A program made the position numbers and the translations under genes. Positions 7,228-12,329 of a stretch of 32,216 bases of DNA are shown here, one piece after another. Origin of the DNA: a virus; IMG/VR virus record IMGVR_UViG_3300039159_000147, positions 1 through 32,216 of that record; one strand, 5' to 3'. The notes under the pieces were generated by a model. That model searched no databases. It was not told the DNA's origin and worked only from the letters and a program-made list of their open reading frames with translations. Every line of letters begins with the position of its first letter. Position 1 is the stretch's first letter.

Positions 7228-7366
7228 CACTAACAACGGTTTGCACGCATTGTTGCATTGTGATTCTTTGTTAAAATCTGTCATAAGGGTTATATTTTTT
7301 ATTATTAGTAATTATTTGTGATGAAATTCAACAACGACGTGCAAACCGCAAACCGTTATAAGTAAC
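7228..7366 (-). repeat. attC-like hairpin repeat C
   Basis: The clearest of the three. GGTTTGCACGCATTGTTG (7238-7255) is complementary to 7329-7347 with one indel and one mismatch. Outer boxes are CACTAAC (7228-7234) and GTTATAAG (7355-7362); a second GCAAACC copy sits at 7348-7354. It begins at the end of the 93-residue gene and ends just before the sigma-like gene. The GTTATAAG box and adjoining TAACCACAATGTTGA motif match repeat B. Confidence 0.55.
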
Positions 7367-7367
7367 T

Positions 7368-7649
7368 TTACTCAACATTGTGGTTAAAATTAATCTGACA
7401 TTCTTTTTGGAACAAAATTATTAGTAAATTAAAGTCGCTGATCTCATTTTCTTGCTCATTACTGATGCGTCTTTTAATAAATGTATTTCCTCTTTTAAAA
7501 TACATTTTACTAACCCAAGTTAAAAAATCAACAGCAAATGTTTCAGCAATTTTTACTACTTTTCCAGTATGGTTATATTTTAGAGGGCAATCATTATAAC
7601 AATCCCAATATTGCGTGTGTGGTCTTATTTGTTCTTCTAAACTTTTCAT
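7368..7649 (-). CDS. Hypothetical protein, first cassette gene upstream of repeat C
   Basis: 93 residues, MKSLEEQIRPHTQYWDCYND at the start; an early Cys pair (DCYNDCP), a basic centre (KRGNTFIKRRISNEQE) and a hydrophobic C-terminal helix (NLLIILFQKE). No family recognised. Its last codons contain a TAACCACAATGTTGA stretch whose counterpart lies outside the coding region beside repeat B, as if the cassette end were captured in the gene. Upstream (7662-7692) a TTATAA box and a GGCAATATTGCC palindrome may be a decayed fourth repeat. Confidence 0.55.
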   Translation of the reverse strand: MKSLEEQIRPHTQYWDCYNDCPLKYNHTGKVVKIAETFAVDFLTWVSKMYFKRGNTFIKRRISNEQENEISDFNLLIILFQKECQINFNHNVE

Positions 7650-7729
7650 AATAAAAAGCTACTTATAAAAGTTGTTTGGCAATATTGCCATATTGTGATT
7701 AATTTAATAATTGTTTTGCGTATGTTTTT

Positions 7730-7753
7730 AAAGTAGTCGAATTTGACCACTTT
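7730..7753. repeat. Inverted repeat between regulator operon and cassette region
   Basis: AAAGTAGTC (7730-7738) and GACCACTTT (7745-7753) form a 9-bp stem with one G-U pair and a 6-base loop. It lies 38 bases after the stop of the HTH regulator gene and could end that transcript, but no T run follows on the minus strand. Confidence 0.45.
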
Positions 7754-7790
7754 GGATTTATTTTCCTAAATACACTGTTAACCTCAGCCG

Positions 7791-8045
7791 TTAATATTCA
7801 AAAGTTACGACTATTTTGTGTCCTAAATTTTCTGCAGCTTTTTTAGCAAATTCCAAAAGGCTATCAGTATCATATATGAAAAAATTGTGTACTTCAATAT
7901 TGTTTTCTTTGCAAACCTTTTCAAACGTTTCTAAAGATGGTGATGTAGTTCCTAATTCCCATCTTTTAAGCTGAAACTGACTAATACCTACAACTTCTTT
8001 TTTAGCCCTTAAAATAGCTGTTAATTGCTGTTGAATTTTACTCAT
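7791..8045 (-). CDS. HTH (XRE-like) regulator, candidate phage repressor
   Basis: 84 residues. Residues ~5-50 (ILRAKKEVVGISQFQLKRWELGTTSPSLETFEKVCKEN) have the layout of an XRE/Cro-type helix-turn-helix, with the common WELGTTSPSLETFEKV tail. The C-terminal half (DSLLEFAKKAAENLGHKIVVTFEY) is short, so no peptidase domain is present and induction by RecA-type cleavage is unlikely. The start overlaps the stop of the upstream gene as ATGA. Position, reverse of and just before the early operon, fits a lysogeny repressor or Cro-like switch; which one is not decided by sequence. Confidence 0.7.
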   Translation of the reverse strand: MSKIQQQLTAILRAKKEVVGISQFQLKRWELGTTSPSLETFEKVCKENNIEVHNFFIYDTDSLLEFAKKAAENLGHKIVVTFEY

Positions 8046-8242
8046 AATTTTATAGGGTTTTCAAAAATTGGGTTGTTAATTAAAATGTTTAACGACAATC
8101 TATGTATCCTTTCCTCTAATTCAATGTTTTCTTTTTGCATCGCTATTATTCTAGTAGATTGATAAGACATATATTCGTTTATGTCCATGCCTAAAGCTGC
8201 TGATTGCGCTATGTGCTTGTGTTGAATTTCTATTTCTTTCAT
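8042..8242 (-). CDS. Small helical protein cotranscribed with the HTH regulator
   Basis: 66 residues, highly charged and helical (YQSTRIIAMQKENIELEERIHRL looks like a coiled coil). First gene of the leftward operon, 15 bases downstream of a TATTTTTG -7 box and coupled to the regulator by an ATGA overlap. It may dimerise or modulate the regulator. No family recognised. Confidence 0.65.
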   Translation of the reverse strand: MKEIEIQHKHIAQSAALGMDINEYMSYQSTRIIAMQKENIELEERIHRLSLNILINNPIFENPIKL

Positions 8243-8257
8243 AATATTTTTTTTCTA

Positions 8258-8265
8258 CAAAAATA
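8258..8265 (-). promoter_or_regulatory. -7 box of the leftward regulator promoter
   Basis: On the minus strand this reads TATTTTTG, a match to TAnnTTTG, ending 15 bases before the ATG at 8242. No good TTG is seen at the -33 distance. The AACATTAATG repeat (8268-8277) sits immediately upstream of it. Confidence 0.6.
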
Positions 8266-8267
8266 GT

Positions 8268-8298
8268 AACATTAATGATTAATAAAATAACACTAATG
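8268..8298. promoter_or_regulatory. Candidate operators: two 10-bp direct repeats 21 bp apart
   Basis: AACATTAATG (8268-8277) and AACACTAATG (8289-8298) differ at one base and are spaced two helical turns apart, so both face the same side of the DNA. They lie between the two divergent -7 boxes and overlap the leftward promoter, where a phage repressor would bind. The second copy extends into the palindrome CACTAATGTG. Confidence 0.5.
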
Positions 8299-8342
8299 TG
8301 AAATTTAACATTTTATTAACTATTACACATCTACTTATAATT

Positions 8343-8350
8343 TATCTTTG
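8343..8350 (+). promoter_or_regulatory. -7 box of the rightward early promoter
   Basis: TATCTTTG is an exact TAnnTTTG match, 13 bases before the ATG at 8364. The -33 element is weak (TTA rather than TTG), as might suit a regulated promoter. It fixes the true start of the first early gene: the open frame upstream of 8364 is not transcribed from here. Confidence 0.7.
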
Positions 8351-8363
8351 TCAAAAAAAAACT

Positions 8364-8579
8364 ATGGACACAACAGATTACACATACAAAGCTCCTTACT
8401 TGCAAGAAGAAGGAGAAATAGAACAAGTAACAGTAGATGCTTGGTATCATGACGACCTTATTAAAATAGCTAAACTAACTAAGGAGTATTTTAAAATTTT
8501 TAATTTCCCGATGGAAAAAACAAATGAAGAACTTTTAAAAATGTACAATATTAAAAAACAATTGAACAAATTACTATGA
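8364..8579 (+). CDS. Early protein, first gene of the rightward operon
   Basis: 71 residues from ATG at 8364 (MDTTDYTYKAPYLQEEGEIE). I chose this start because the promoter -7 box ends at 8350; the frame is open to 8298 but that part would precede transcription. Acidic N-terminus, helical C-terminus, no recognised domain. Its position as the first early gene suggests a Cro-like or host-takeover role, but nothing in the sequence shows DNA binding. Overlaps the next gene by ATGA. Confidence 0.65.
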   Translation: MDTTDYTYKAPYLQEEGEIEQVTVDAWYHDDLIKIAKLTKEYFKIFNFPMEKTNEELLKMYNIKKQLNKLL

Positions 8580-8728
8580 AAGAAAAAATTATATTCGAGA
8601 ATGAATCACTTGCTTATAAGCAATTAATGATATTAGGGGCAATAAGCTACAAGGTTAAGGGCAACGAGATTACAGGAATAGACGCAAAAGGGAAAAAAAT
8701 ACAAACCGTAATAATTAAAGAAAAATGA
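8576..8728 (+). CDS. Small early protein
   Basis: 50 residues starting MKEKIIFENESLAYKQLMIL and ending IIKEK. Alternating charged and hydrophobic residues suggest a compact alpha/beta fold. Both ends overlap neighbours by ATGA, which supports translation. Function unknown. Confidence 0.6.
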   Translation: MKEKIIFENESLAYKQLMILGAISYKVKGNEITGIDAKGKKIQTVIIKEK

Positions 8729-8862
8729 AAATATCGGAAAAATATGCACACTATAGAATAGATTGCAAATTCCCTTCAAAAACACTTATTGATTTTTGGA
8801 TAAAATGGTATGAAGAAAAATTAACTGAATTAGAACGATTAAATTTTAAGAAAATATGTTAA
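8725..8862 (+). CDS. Small early protein
   Basis: 45 residues, MKISEKYAHYRIDCKFPSKT at the start, with an aromatic helix (IDFWIKWYEEKL). Starts in an ATGA overlap with the upstream gene and overlaps the following gene by seven bases. No family recognised. Confidence 0.55.
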   Translation: MKISEKYAHYRIDCKFPSKTLIDFWIKWYEEKLTELERLNFKKIC

Positions 8863-9206
8863 TATCGCAATTAGATCCTTATAATAAAAAAAAGGCTCTC
8901 GAATATCAAAATTTTTATCCTAGTTGTACAAAAAATAAAGAATCAATTGATAGTTTTTTGTGGGATCAAACGACCGAAGGAGGTGATTATTGGCTAAAAC
9001 TACATGATACCAATCCAAAACCAAATCATTACGACAACGGAACAGATAAAGATGTTATTGATTTCTGTAATGATTATAGTCTTAATTTTTGTAAAGGTTC
9101 GGCAGTTAAGTATATTGCAAGGGCTGGCAAAAAAGATGACGAAATAGCCGACCTAAAAAAAGCAATTGACTTTTTGCAACGCGAAATTAAATTTTTAGAA
9201 AAATGA
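8856..9206 (+). CDS. DUF3310 family phage protein (related to T7 gp1.7 nucleotide kinase)
   Basis: 116 residues. The C-terminal 65 residues show the DUF3310 signature: KPNHYDNGTDKDVIDF, then LNFCKGSAVKYIARAGKKDD, then EIADLKKAIDFLQREI. The family includes phage T7 gp1.7, reported to be a nucleotide kinase, so a role in nucleotide metabolism during infection is possible. The N-terminal ~50 residues are not typical of the domain. Coupled by short overlaps to both neighbours. Confidence 0.75.
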   Translation: MLISQLDPYNKKKALEYQNFYPSCTKNKESIDSFLWDQTTEGGDYWLKLHDTNPKPNHYDNGTDKDVIDFCNDYSLNFCKGSAVKYIARAGKKDDEIADLKKAIDFLQREIKFLEK

Positions 9207-9574
9207 ATCAGGATATAGAGATTTTTAACACAATGATAGCGAAGTCTATTTTATCTCTACAAAATGCGCTATCACACATGGACGTACTTAAAAGAACGCC
9301 GTATTGGAAAGCCGATATTAAAAAGCATGGCAACGCTTTAATTTTACTTTTGATTAAAAATGAAAAAGGCAATTTTAATAAAATGGAACTTGCAACAATG
9401 GAATTAGAAGGAATGAAAGATACAATCGACGACGCCTTTCATGCTACACAAAAAGCCACAGACTTAATGGCCAAAGCGACTGTTTATGGTTACGATGATT
9501 TCGATTTAGTTTTTAGAGCTATGTTAAAAGATCGAGATAGCATATTGGGAATCGCTAAAAAAATAATGAAATGA
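9203..9574 (+). CDS. Hypothetical helical early protein
   Basis: 123 residues starting MNQDIEIFNTMIAKSILSLQ; strongly helical and charged, no membrane segment or known motif. ATGA overlaps at both ends place it in the same early transcript. Function unknown. Confidence 0.6.
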   Translation: MNQDIEIFNTMIAKSILSLQNALSHMDVLKRTPYWKADIKKHGNALILLLIKNEKGNFNKMELATMELEGMKDTIDDAFHATQKATDLMAKATVYGYDDFDLVFRAMLKDRDSILGIAKKIMK

Positions 9575-9759
9575 ATCCCAAAAAAGCACTTGATTTATTT
9601 TTTACCATTAAAAATAATTCCTTAAATAACATAGCTAAAATACTTGGAATTAAACCTGGTGTAGTATCTAATATAATCGATAACGAAATAAAAGGAAAAT
9701 ATGATTATACAAGGCCAGACTTCTTATTAATTGAATCAAAATTAAACTATGAAAAATGA
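9571..9759 (+). CDS. Small HTH protein
   Basis: 62 residues. Residues ~15-38 (NSLNNIAKILGIKPGVVSNIID) look like a helix-turn-helix with a Gly-containing turn; a short basic tail follows. It may be an early transcription regulator. Coupled by ATGA to both neighbours. Confidence 0.6.
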   Translation: MNPKKALDLFFTIKNNSLNNIAKILGIKPGVVSNIIDNEIKGKYDYTRPDFLLIESKLNYEK

Positions 9760-9902
9760 GTAGAAGAACAATAAACACAGTAGAAAAAAGATTGACAATT
9801 TCTGAGGAGTTAAGTAACCAATTGCCAAACGCGAAAAAAGTAGTCGCAGCTTCAAAAGATTTACCACATTTACAAAAACCTATAAAGTACTTATTTAAAT
9901 AA
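9756..9902 (+). CDS. Small basic protein ending the early operon
   Basis: 48 residues, MSRRTINTVEKRLTISEELS at the start and KPIKYLFK at the end. ATG overlaps the previous stop as ATGA. It ends 17 bases before the RNA locus. No family recognised. Confidence 0.55.
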   Translation: MSRRTINTVEKRLTISEELSNQLPNAKKVVAASKDLPHLQKPIKYLFK

Positions 9903-9906
9903 ATAG

Positions 9907-9914
9907 TATATTTA
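9907..9914 (+). promoter_or_regulatory. -7-like box upstream of the tmRNA locus
   Basis: TATATTTA, one base off TAnnTTTG. No TTG at the proper distance, so the RNA may also be transcribed from the early operon. Confidence 0.4.
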
Positions 9915-9918
9915 CAAA

Positions 9919-10204
9919 ATAATTAATTCATTGACGTATTATAATTTTTTGTAAGATCGGAGTTCGAATCTCCGCAGCTCCACAAATCGAATCAGTGTAA
10001 AGTTTTGATGGTTTGGCCAGCCGATATACAAATGGTTTTTTGGGGCTGACTGGTTTTGATTGCAATGCAATAGTAATAAATAGAATTAATTTACCATAAC
10101 CGACAAAGTTATAAATCTTTTCAATGCTCCATTAAGAATGGTGGCATAGTTACGTAAAAAGAACGAAATCTTTAAATCTAACCACTGTAACAAGTGGTTT
10201 TTTT
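9919..10204 (+). ncRNA. ssrA: Candidate circularly permuted (two-piece) tmRNA
   Basis: The hallmarks of tmRNA are present in swapped order. First comes a T arm, CGGAG-TTCGAAT-CTCCG (9958-9974), the 3' acceptor strand CAGCTCC (9975-9981) and discriminator A9982. About 60 bases later comes the 5' hallmark GGGGCTGACTGGTTTTGAT (10042-10060). The two acceptor strands pair over all 7 bp, with G-U at the third pair (G10044-T9979), the alanine identity element of tmRNA. TTGCAA (10061-10066) can pair with TTGTAA (9950-9955), where helix P2 belongs. The locus ends in a terminator at 10180-10204. Bases 9983-10041 would be an excised spacer; CCA is not encoded. The tag frame is uncertain: 10126-10149 would encode APLRMVA then TAG, about 85 bases from the mature 5' end. 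The role would be rescue of stalled ribosomes. Known permuted tmRNAs are from alpha- and beta-proteobacteria and cyanobacteria. Confidence 0.75.
10180..10204 (+). terminator. Rho-independent terminator of the tmRNA locus
   Basis: AACCACT (10180-10186) and AGTGGTT (10193-10199) form a perfect 7-bp stem with a 6-base loop, followed by a T run through 10204. Confidence 0.85.
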
Positions 10205-10229
10205 ATTTCTTAAATTATTGTTAATATAT

Positions 10230-10261
10230 TTGTTTACTATTGCAAAACTATTGTATATTTG
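10230..10261 (+). promoter_or_regulatory. Promoter of the recombination/replication operon
   Basis: TTG (10230-10232), 21-base spacer, TATATTTG (10254-10261). The ATG at 10288 follows 26 bases later. A second TATATTTG overlaps the -33 region (10225-10232), so start sites may be tandem. Confidence 0.75.
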
Positions 10262-10287
10262 TATCGTAGAAAGAAAAAACAAAAATT

Positions 10288-10410
10288 ATGTATATTAAAG
10301 AATTAAACAAAGTCACTTTATTTGTAGTAACAAATGGATTCGATATGATAGGAGGTTATTACAAAACAAAGAAAAGAGCTGAGAAATTACTAAATAAATT
10401 AACCAAATAA
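10288..10410 (+). CDS. Small protein, first gene of the recombination operon
   Basis: 40 residues, MYIKELNKVTLFVVTNGFDM then a basic helix (KTKKRAEKLLNKLTK). It follows a consensus promoter and ends one base before the next ATG. Probably beta-beta-alpha; function unknown. Confidence 0.55.
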   Translation: MYIKELNKVTLFVVTNGFDMIGGYYKTKKRAEKLLNKLTK

Positions 10411-10411
10411 A

Positions 10412-10534
10412 ATGAAAAAAAACGTAACCTATTCCCTGGAGGAATCAGAAATTAAAAAGCTAAAAGAATTAGCTAAGCGAGAAAAAAGAAGTCAGTCTAA
10501 TATGATTGCAGTATTAATAAATAAACAAAATTGA
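10412..10534 (+). CDS. Small ribbon-helix-helix-like protein
   Basis: 40 residues: a beta strand (KKNVTYSLEE), a charged helix (SEIKKLKELAKREKRS) and a second helix (QSNMIAVLINKQ). This is the compact CopG/Arc ribbon-helix-helix pattern, a DNA-binding dimer, probably regulating this operon. One base from both neighbours. Confidence 0.6.
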   Translation: MKKNVTYSLEESEIKKLKELAKREKRSQSNMIAVLINKQN

Positions 10535-10535
10535 A

Positions 10536-11069
10536 ATGGAAAAAAATATAGATTGCATGAAATATCGTAAATCAACGCATTTAGCAGGCGTTGATGTAGA
10601 AACGATTATATCAGAAAAAGGAAATTGCATTTTAACTATCAAAGAGGCATTTTATGATACAGGCGTTGATGTATCAGGAAATAAAACAGACGGTTATTTT
10701 ATAACATTTGTAGAAGCTGTTAAGCCAATGGTAGTTAATTCTGTGAATAGAAAAACTATTTCAGATATTATAAAAATAGAAAGAAAATGCACAGCAACAC
10801 AAAGCAGAAATATTGGAAATTGGGTTGGTTTAAAAATTGAATTGATTTTTAATGCTGACGTTAAAATGATGGGTAAAATTACAGGAGGTATCAGGATAAC
10901 ACCTAAAAGCCCAATCCCTACTATTTCAGATACTAATGGATTAAAAGTATTAAACGAATGTAAAACGCTTGCTGAACTGCCTACGTACTGGAGTAAATTA
11001 TCTAAAGACGAGCAAGCGTTGCCAACGGTTAACGCATTAAAAGAAAAACTTAAAACTACACTGAAATAA
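10536..11069 (+). CDS. Conserved phage protein next to the exonuclease
   Basis: 177 residues. It opens KYRKSTHLAGVDVE and contains VEAVKPMVVNSVNRKTI and KMMGKITGGIRITPKSP, a pattern I associate with a phage protein usually found beside a YqaJ-type exonuclease or single-strand DNA-binding protein. The C-terminal ~45 residues (LKVLNECKTLAELPTYWSKL) form a separate helical piece. A recombination accessory or single-strand DNA-binding role is likely from context; no catalytic motif is visible. Its stop overlaps the start of the exonuclease by one base. Confidence 0.6.
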   Translation: MEKNIDCMKYRKSTHLAGVDVETIISEKGNCILTIKEAFYDTGVDVSGNKTDGYFITFVEAVKPMVVNSVNRKTISDIIKIERKCTATQSRNIGNWVGLKIELIFNADVKMMGKITGGIRITPKSPIPTISDTNGLKVLNECKTLAELPTYWSKLSKDEQALPTVNALKEKLKTTLK

Positions 11070-11713
11070 TGATAAACTACAAAGAAATTAAACAAGGGAG
11101 TTTGGAGTGGCACGAAATGCGCTGGGGTAAAATCGGTGGTACTTTATCCTCTGGTTTATTTGTAAAGTCAGATACATTAATGATCGACATACTTTCGCAA
11201 AGAATGGAAGGCTTTGAACCATCTGATAGCTACCAAAATGAAGCGATGCAAAGGGGGTCGGATATGGAACCGTTTGCCCGTGAATATTTAAACCAGTACA
11301 CAGGCGTTAATTTCTTAGAGTCTGGGTGGTTACAAAGTGAAGAAAATGAATTGTTAGGAAACTCACCAGATGGAATTTCTGAATGCGAAACCGTGCAGTG
11401 TGAAATTAAATGTTTTGGTAGAAAAAAGCATTTTGAGGTTATTTTAAACGATGAAATACCTTTGGAAAACATAAACCAATGTTTACATTACTTCACGGTT
11501 AATCCTAATCTGAAAAAGTTATATTTTATAGCATTTAGGCCAGAAGCTCCAAAGCACTTTGTGAAAGAACTAACTTTACAAAGCATTATAAATATTGGTA
11601 CAAAAGCAAAACCGAATAAAATTACGGTCGAAGCTGCACGAGATTACGCAAAAGAATTTGCAGAAGAATTACTAGAACAAATAAAACAAAAAGAACAACA
11701 ATTAAATTTTTAA
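11069..11713 (+). CDS. YqaJ-like (lambda-type) exonuclease
   Basis: 214 residues of the PD-(D/E)XK recombination exonuclease family, which resects double-strand DNA ends to single strands for annealing. Visible motifs: QGSLEWHEMRWGKIGGT (residues 7-23), RGSDMEPFAREY (~55-66), SPDG with D101, and E112-x-K114 in the EIKC motif. Length is normal for the phage form. It is coupled to the preceding gene and followed three bases later by the DUF3127 protein. A separate annealase (RecT/Erf type) is not seen; the upstream 177-residue protein may fill that role. Confidence 0.88.
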   Translation: MINYKEIKQGSLEWHEMRWGKIGGTLSSGLFVKSDTLMIDILSQRMEGFEPSDSYQNEAMQRGSDMEPFAREYLNQYTGVNFLESGWLQSEENELLGNSPDGISECETVQCEIKCFGRKKHFEVILNDEIPLENINQCLHYFTVNPNLKKLYFIAFRPEAPKHFVKELTLQSIINIGTKAKPNKITVEAARDYAKEFAEELLEQIKQKEQQLNF

Positions 11714-11716
11714 ATT

Positions 11717-12001
11717 ATGAGTCAAGAAATTATTATCACAGGAACGGTTAAAAAAATCAAAGAAGTAGAAGAATTTGCAAACGACTTCACAAAACAACAA
11801 ATAGTAGTTTCAACCGATGAACAATACCCACAAGATTTGCCCATTGATTTTATAAAAGATAAAATTGGTAAATTAGACAGCATTAATATAGGAGATAAAG
11901 TAGAAGTAAAAGTAAACCTTCGTGGATCGGAATACAACGAAAAACATTACTCATCACTTAACGGTTGGTATCTGAAATTAATTGAAAAAGCAAGTTATTA
12001 A
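11717..12001 (+). CDS. DUF3127 family protein, probably single-strand DNA-binding
   Basis: 94 residues beginning IIITGTVKKIKEVEEFANDF and containing TKQQIVVSTDEQYPQDLPIDF, KIGKLDSINIGDKVEVKVNL and a C-terminal SSLNGWYLKLIEK. These follow the DUF3127 pattern, a small beta-barrel (OB-like) family common in Bacteroidota phages and thought to act like SSB. Its place between exonuclease and primase supports a replication/recombination role. Confidence 0.75.
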   Translation: MSQEIIITGTVKKIKEVEEFANDFTKQQIVVSTDEQYPQDLPIDFIKDKIGKLDSINIGDKVEVKVNLRGSEYNEKHYSSLNGWYLKLIEKASY

Positions 12002-12113
12002 ACCCCCCACATTCTCAGACCTAGAAAAAGAAAAAATTTCAGCAACCCCAAAAAGGCGCAAAGAAATTCAAGATTATTTAGATTTTATGTATTGGGGTAT
12101 TGAGAAAAAATAA
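11982..12113 (+). CDS. Small protein with probable TTG start
   Basis: 43 codons from TTG at 11982 to TAA at 12111, overlapping the end of the DUF3127 gene by 20 bases. The product (KKQVIKPPTFSDLEKEKISA..., ending FMYWGIEKK) has balanced, protein-like composition rather than random translation. There is no ATG in frame before codon 34. Function unknown. Confidence 0.5.
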   Translation: MKKQVIKPPTFSDLEKEKISATPKRRKEIQDYLDFMYWGIEKK

Positions 12114-12121
12114 TATATTTG
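12092..12121 (+). promoter_or_regulatory. Promoter of the kissing-loop RNA
   Basis: TTG (12092-12094), 19-base spacer, TATATTTG (12114-12121): an exact match to the Bacteroidota consensus. The expected start, 4-5 bases after the box, coincides with the first base pairs of the RNA's first hairpin. The -33 element lies inside the TTG-start mini-gene. Confidence 0.8.
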
Positions 12122-12124
12122 TGA

Positions 12125-12216
12125 TTCAATAACTGGTGGAGCATTTATTGAAATGAAGAAATTTTTAAAAAGCCTTACAGTGCGGAACTCCACTTCCAAT
12201 CTGTAGGGCATTTTTT
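12125..12216 (+). ncRNA. Compact structured RNA with complementary hairpin loops (novel candidate)
   Basis: Hairpin 1: TTCAATAA (12125-12132) pairs perfectly with TTATTGAA (12145-12152); its 12-base loop exposes GTGGAG (12136-12141). Hairpin 2: GCCTTACAG (12172-12180) pairs with CTGTAGGGC (12201-12209) with one G-U, then GGAA (12184-12187) pairs with TTCC (12194-12197), leaving the apical loop CTCCAC (12188-12193). The two loops are perfect 6-base complements, so the RNA can form a kissing complex within one molecule or between molecules. A T run at 12211-12216 makes hairpin 2 a terminator. With its own consensus promoter this is either a ~90-base small RNA or an attenuating leader for the primase operon. 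I recognise no known RNA family. Confidence 0.7.
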
Positions 12217-12224
12217 ATTTAAAT

Positions 12225-12329
12225 ATGAAAAAATACATAGACCAACAAAAAAGTATTGACCAGATATTGTCAATAGCAATAAAATTCGCTAAAACGCTTC
12301 GTACTGAAATAAATAAAATCGTACAGTAA
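12225..12329 (+). CDS. Small helical protein before the primase
   Basis: 34 residues (MKKYIDQQKSIDQILSIAIK start). Its TAA overlaps the ATG of the primase gene as TAATG, suggesting translational coupling, possibly as a leader gene. It begins just after the terminator of the structured RNA. Function unknown. Confidence 0.55.
   Translation: MKKYIDQQKSIDQILSIAIKFAKTLRTEINKIVQ

Noticed and set aside
5471-7366. CRISPR array
   Set aside because: The repeats are about 140 bases, imperfect, and separated by genes, not by short spacers.
7650-7790. A fourth attC-like repeat upstream of the 93-residue gene
   Set aside because: A TTATAA box and a GGCAATATTGCC palindrome are present, but I could not find convincing partner arms, so at best it is a decayed copy.
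9952-9990. The tRNA-like 3' end as a simple attP site (integration into a host tmRNA or tRNA gene)
   Set aside because: It is a reasonable first reading, but the matching tmRNA 5' hallmark lies about 60 bases downstream and completes the acceptor stem with the G-U pair, and a terminator follows. An attP core would not bring these. I cannot exclude that it also serves as an att site.
10074-10100. Short frame ATA AAT AGA ... TAA after a TAGT motif as the tmRNA tag
   Set aside because: It would lie only about 35 bases from the mature 5' end, too close compared with known tmRNAs, and ends in Leu-Pro. The later candidate near 10126 fits the distance better, though it is also unproven.
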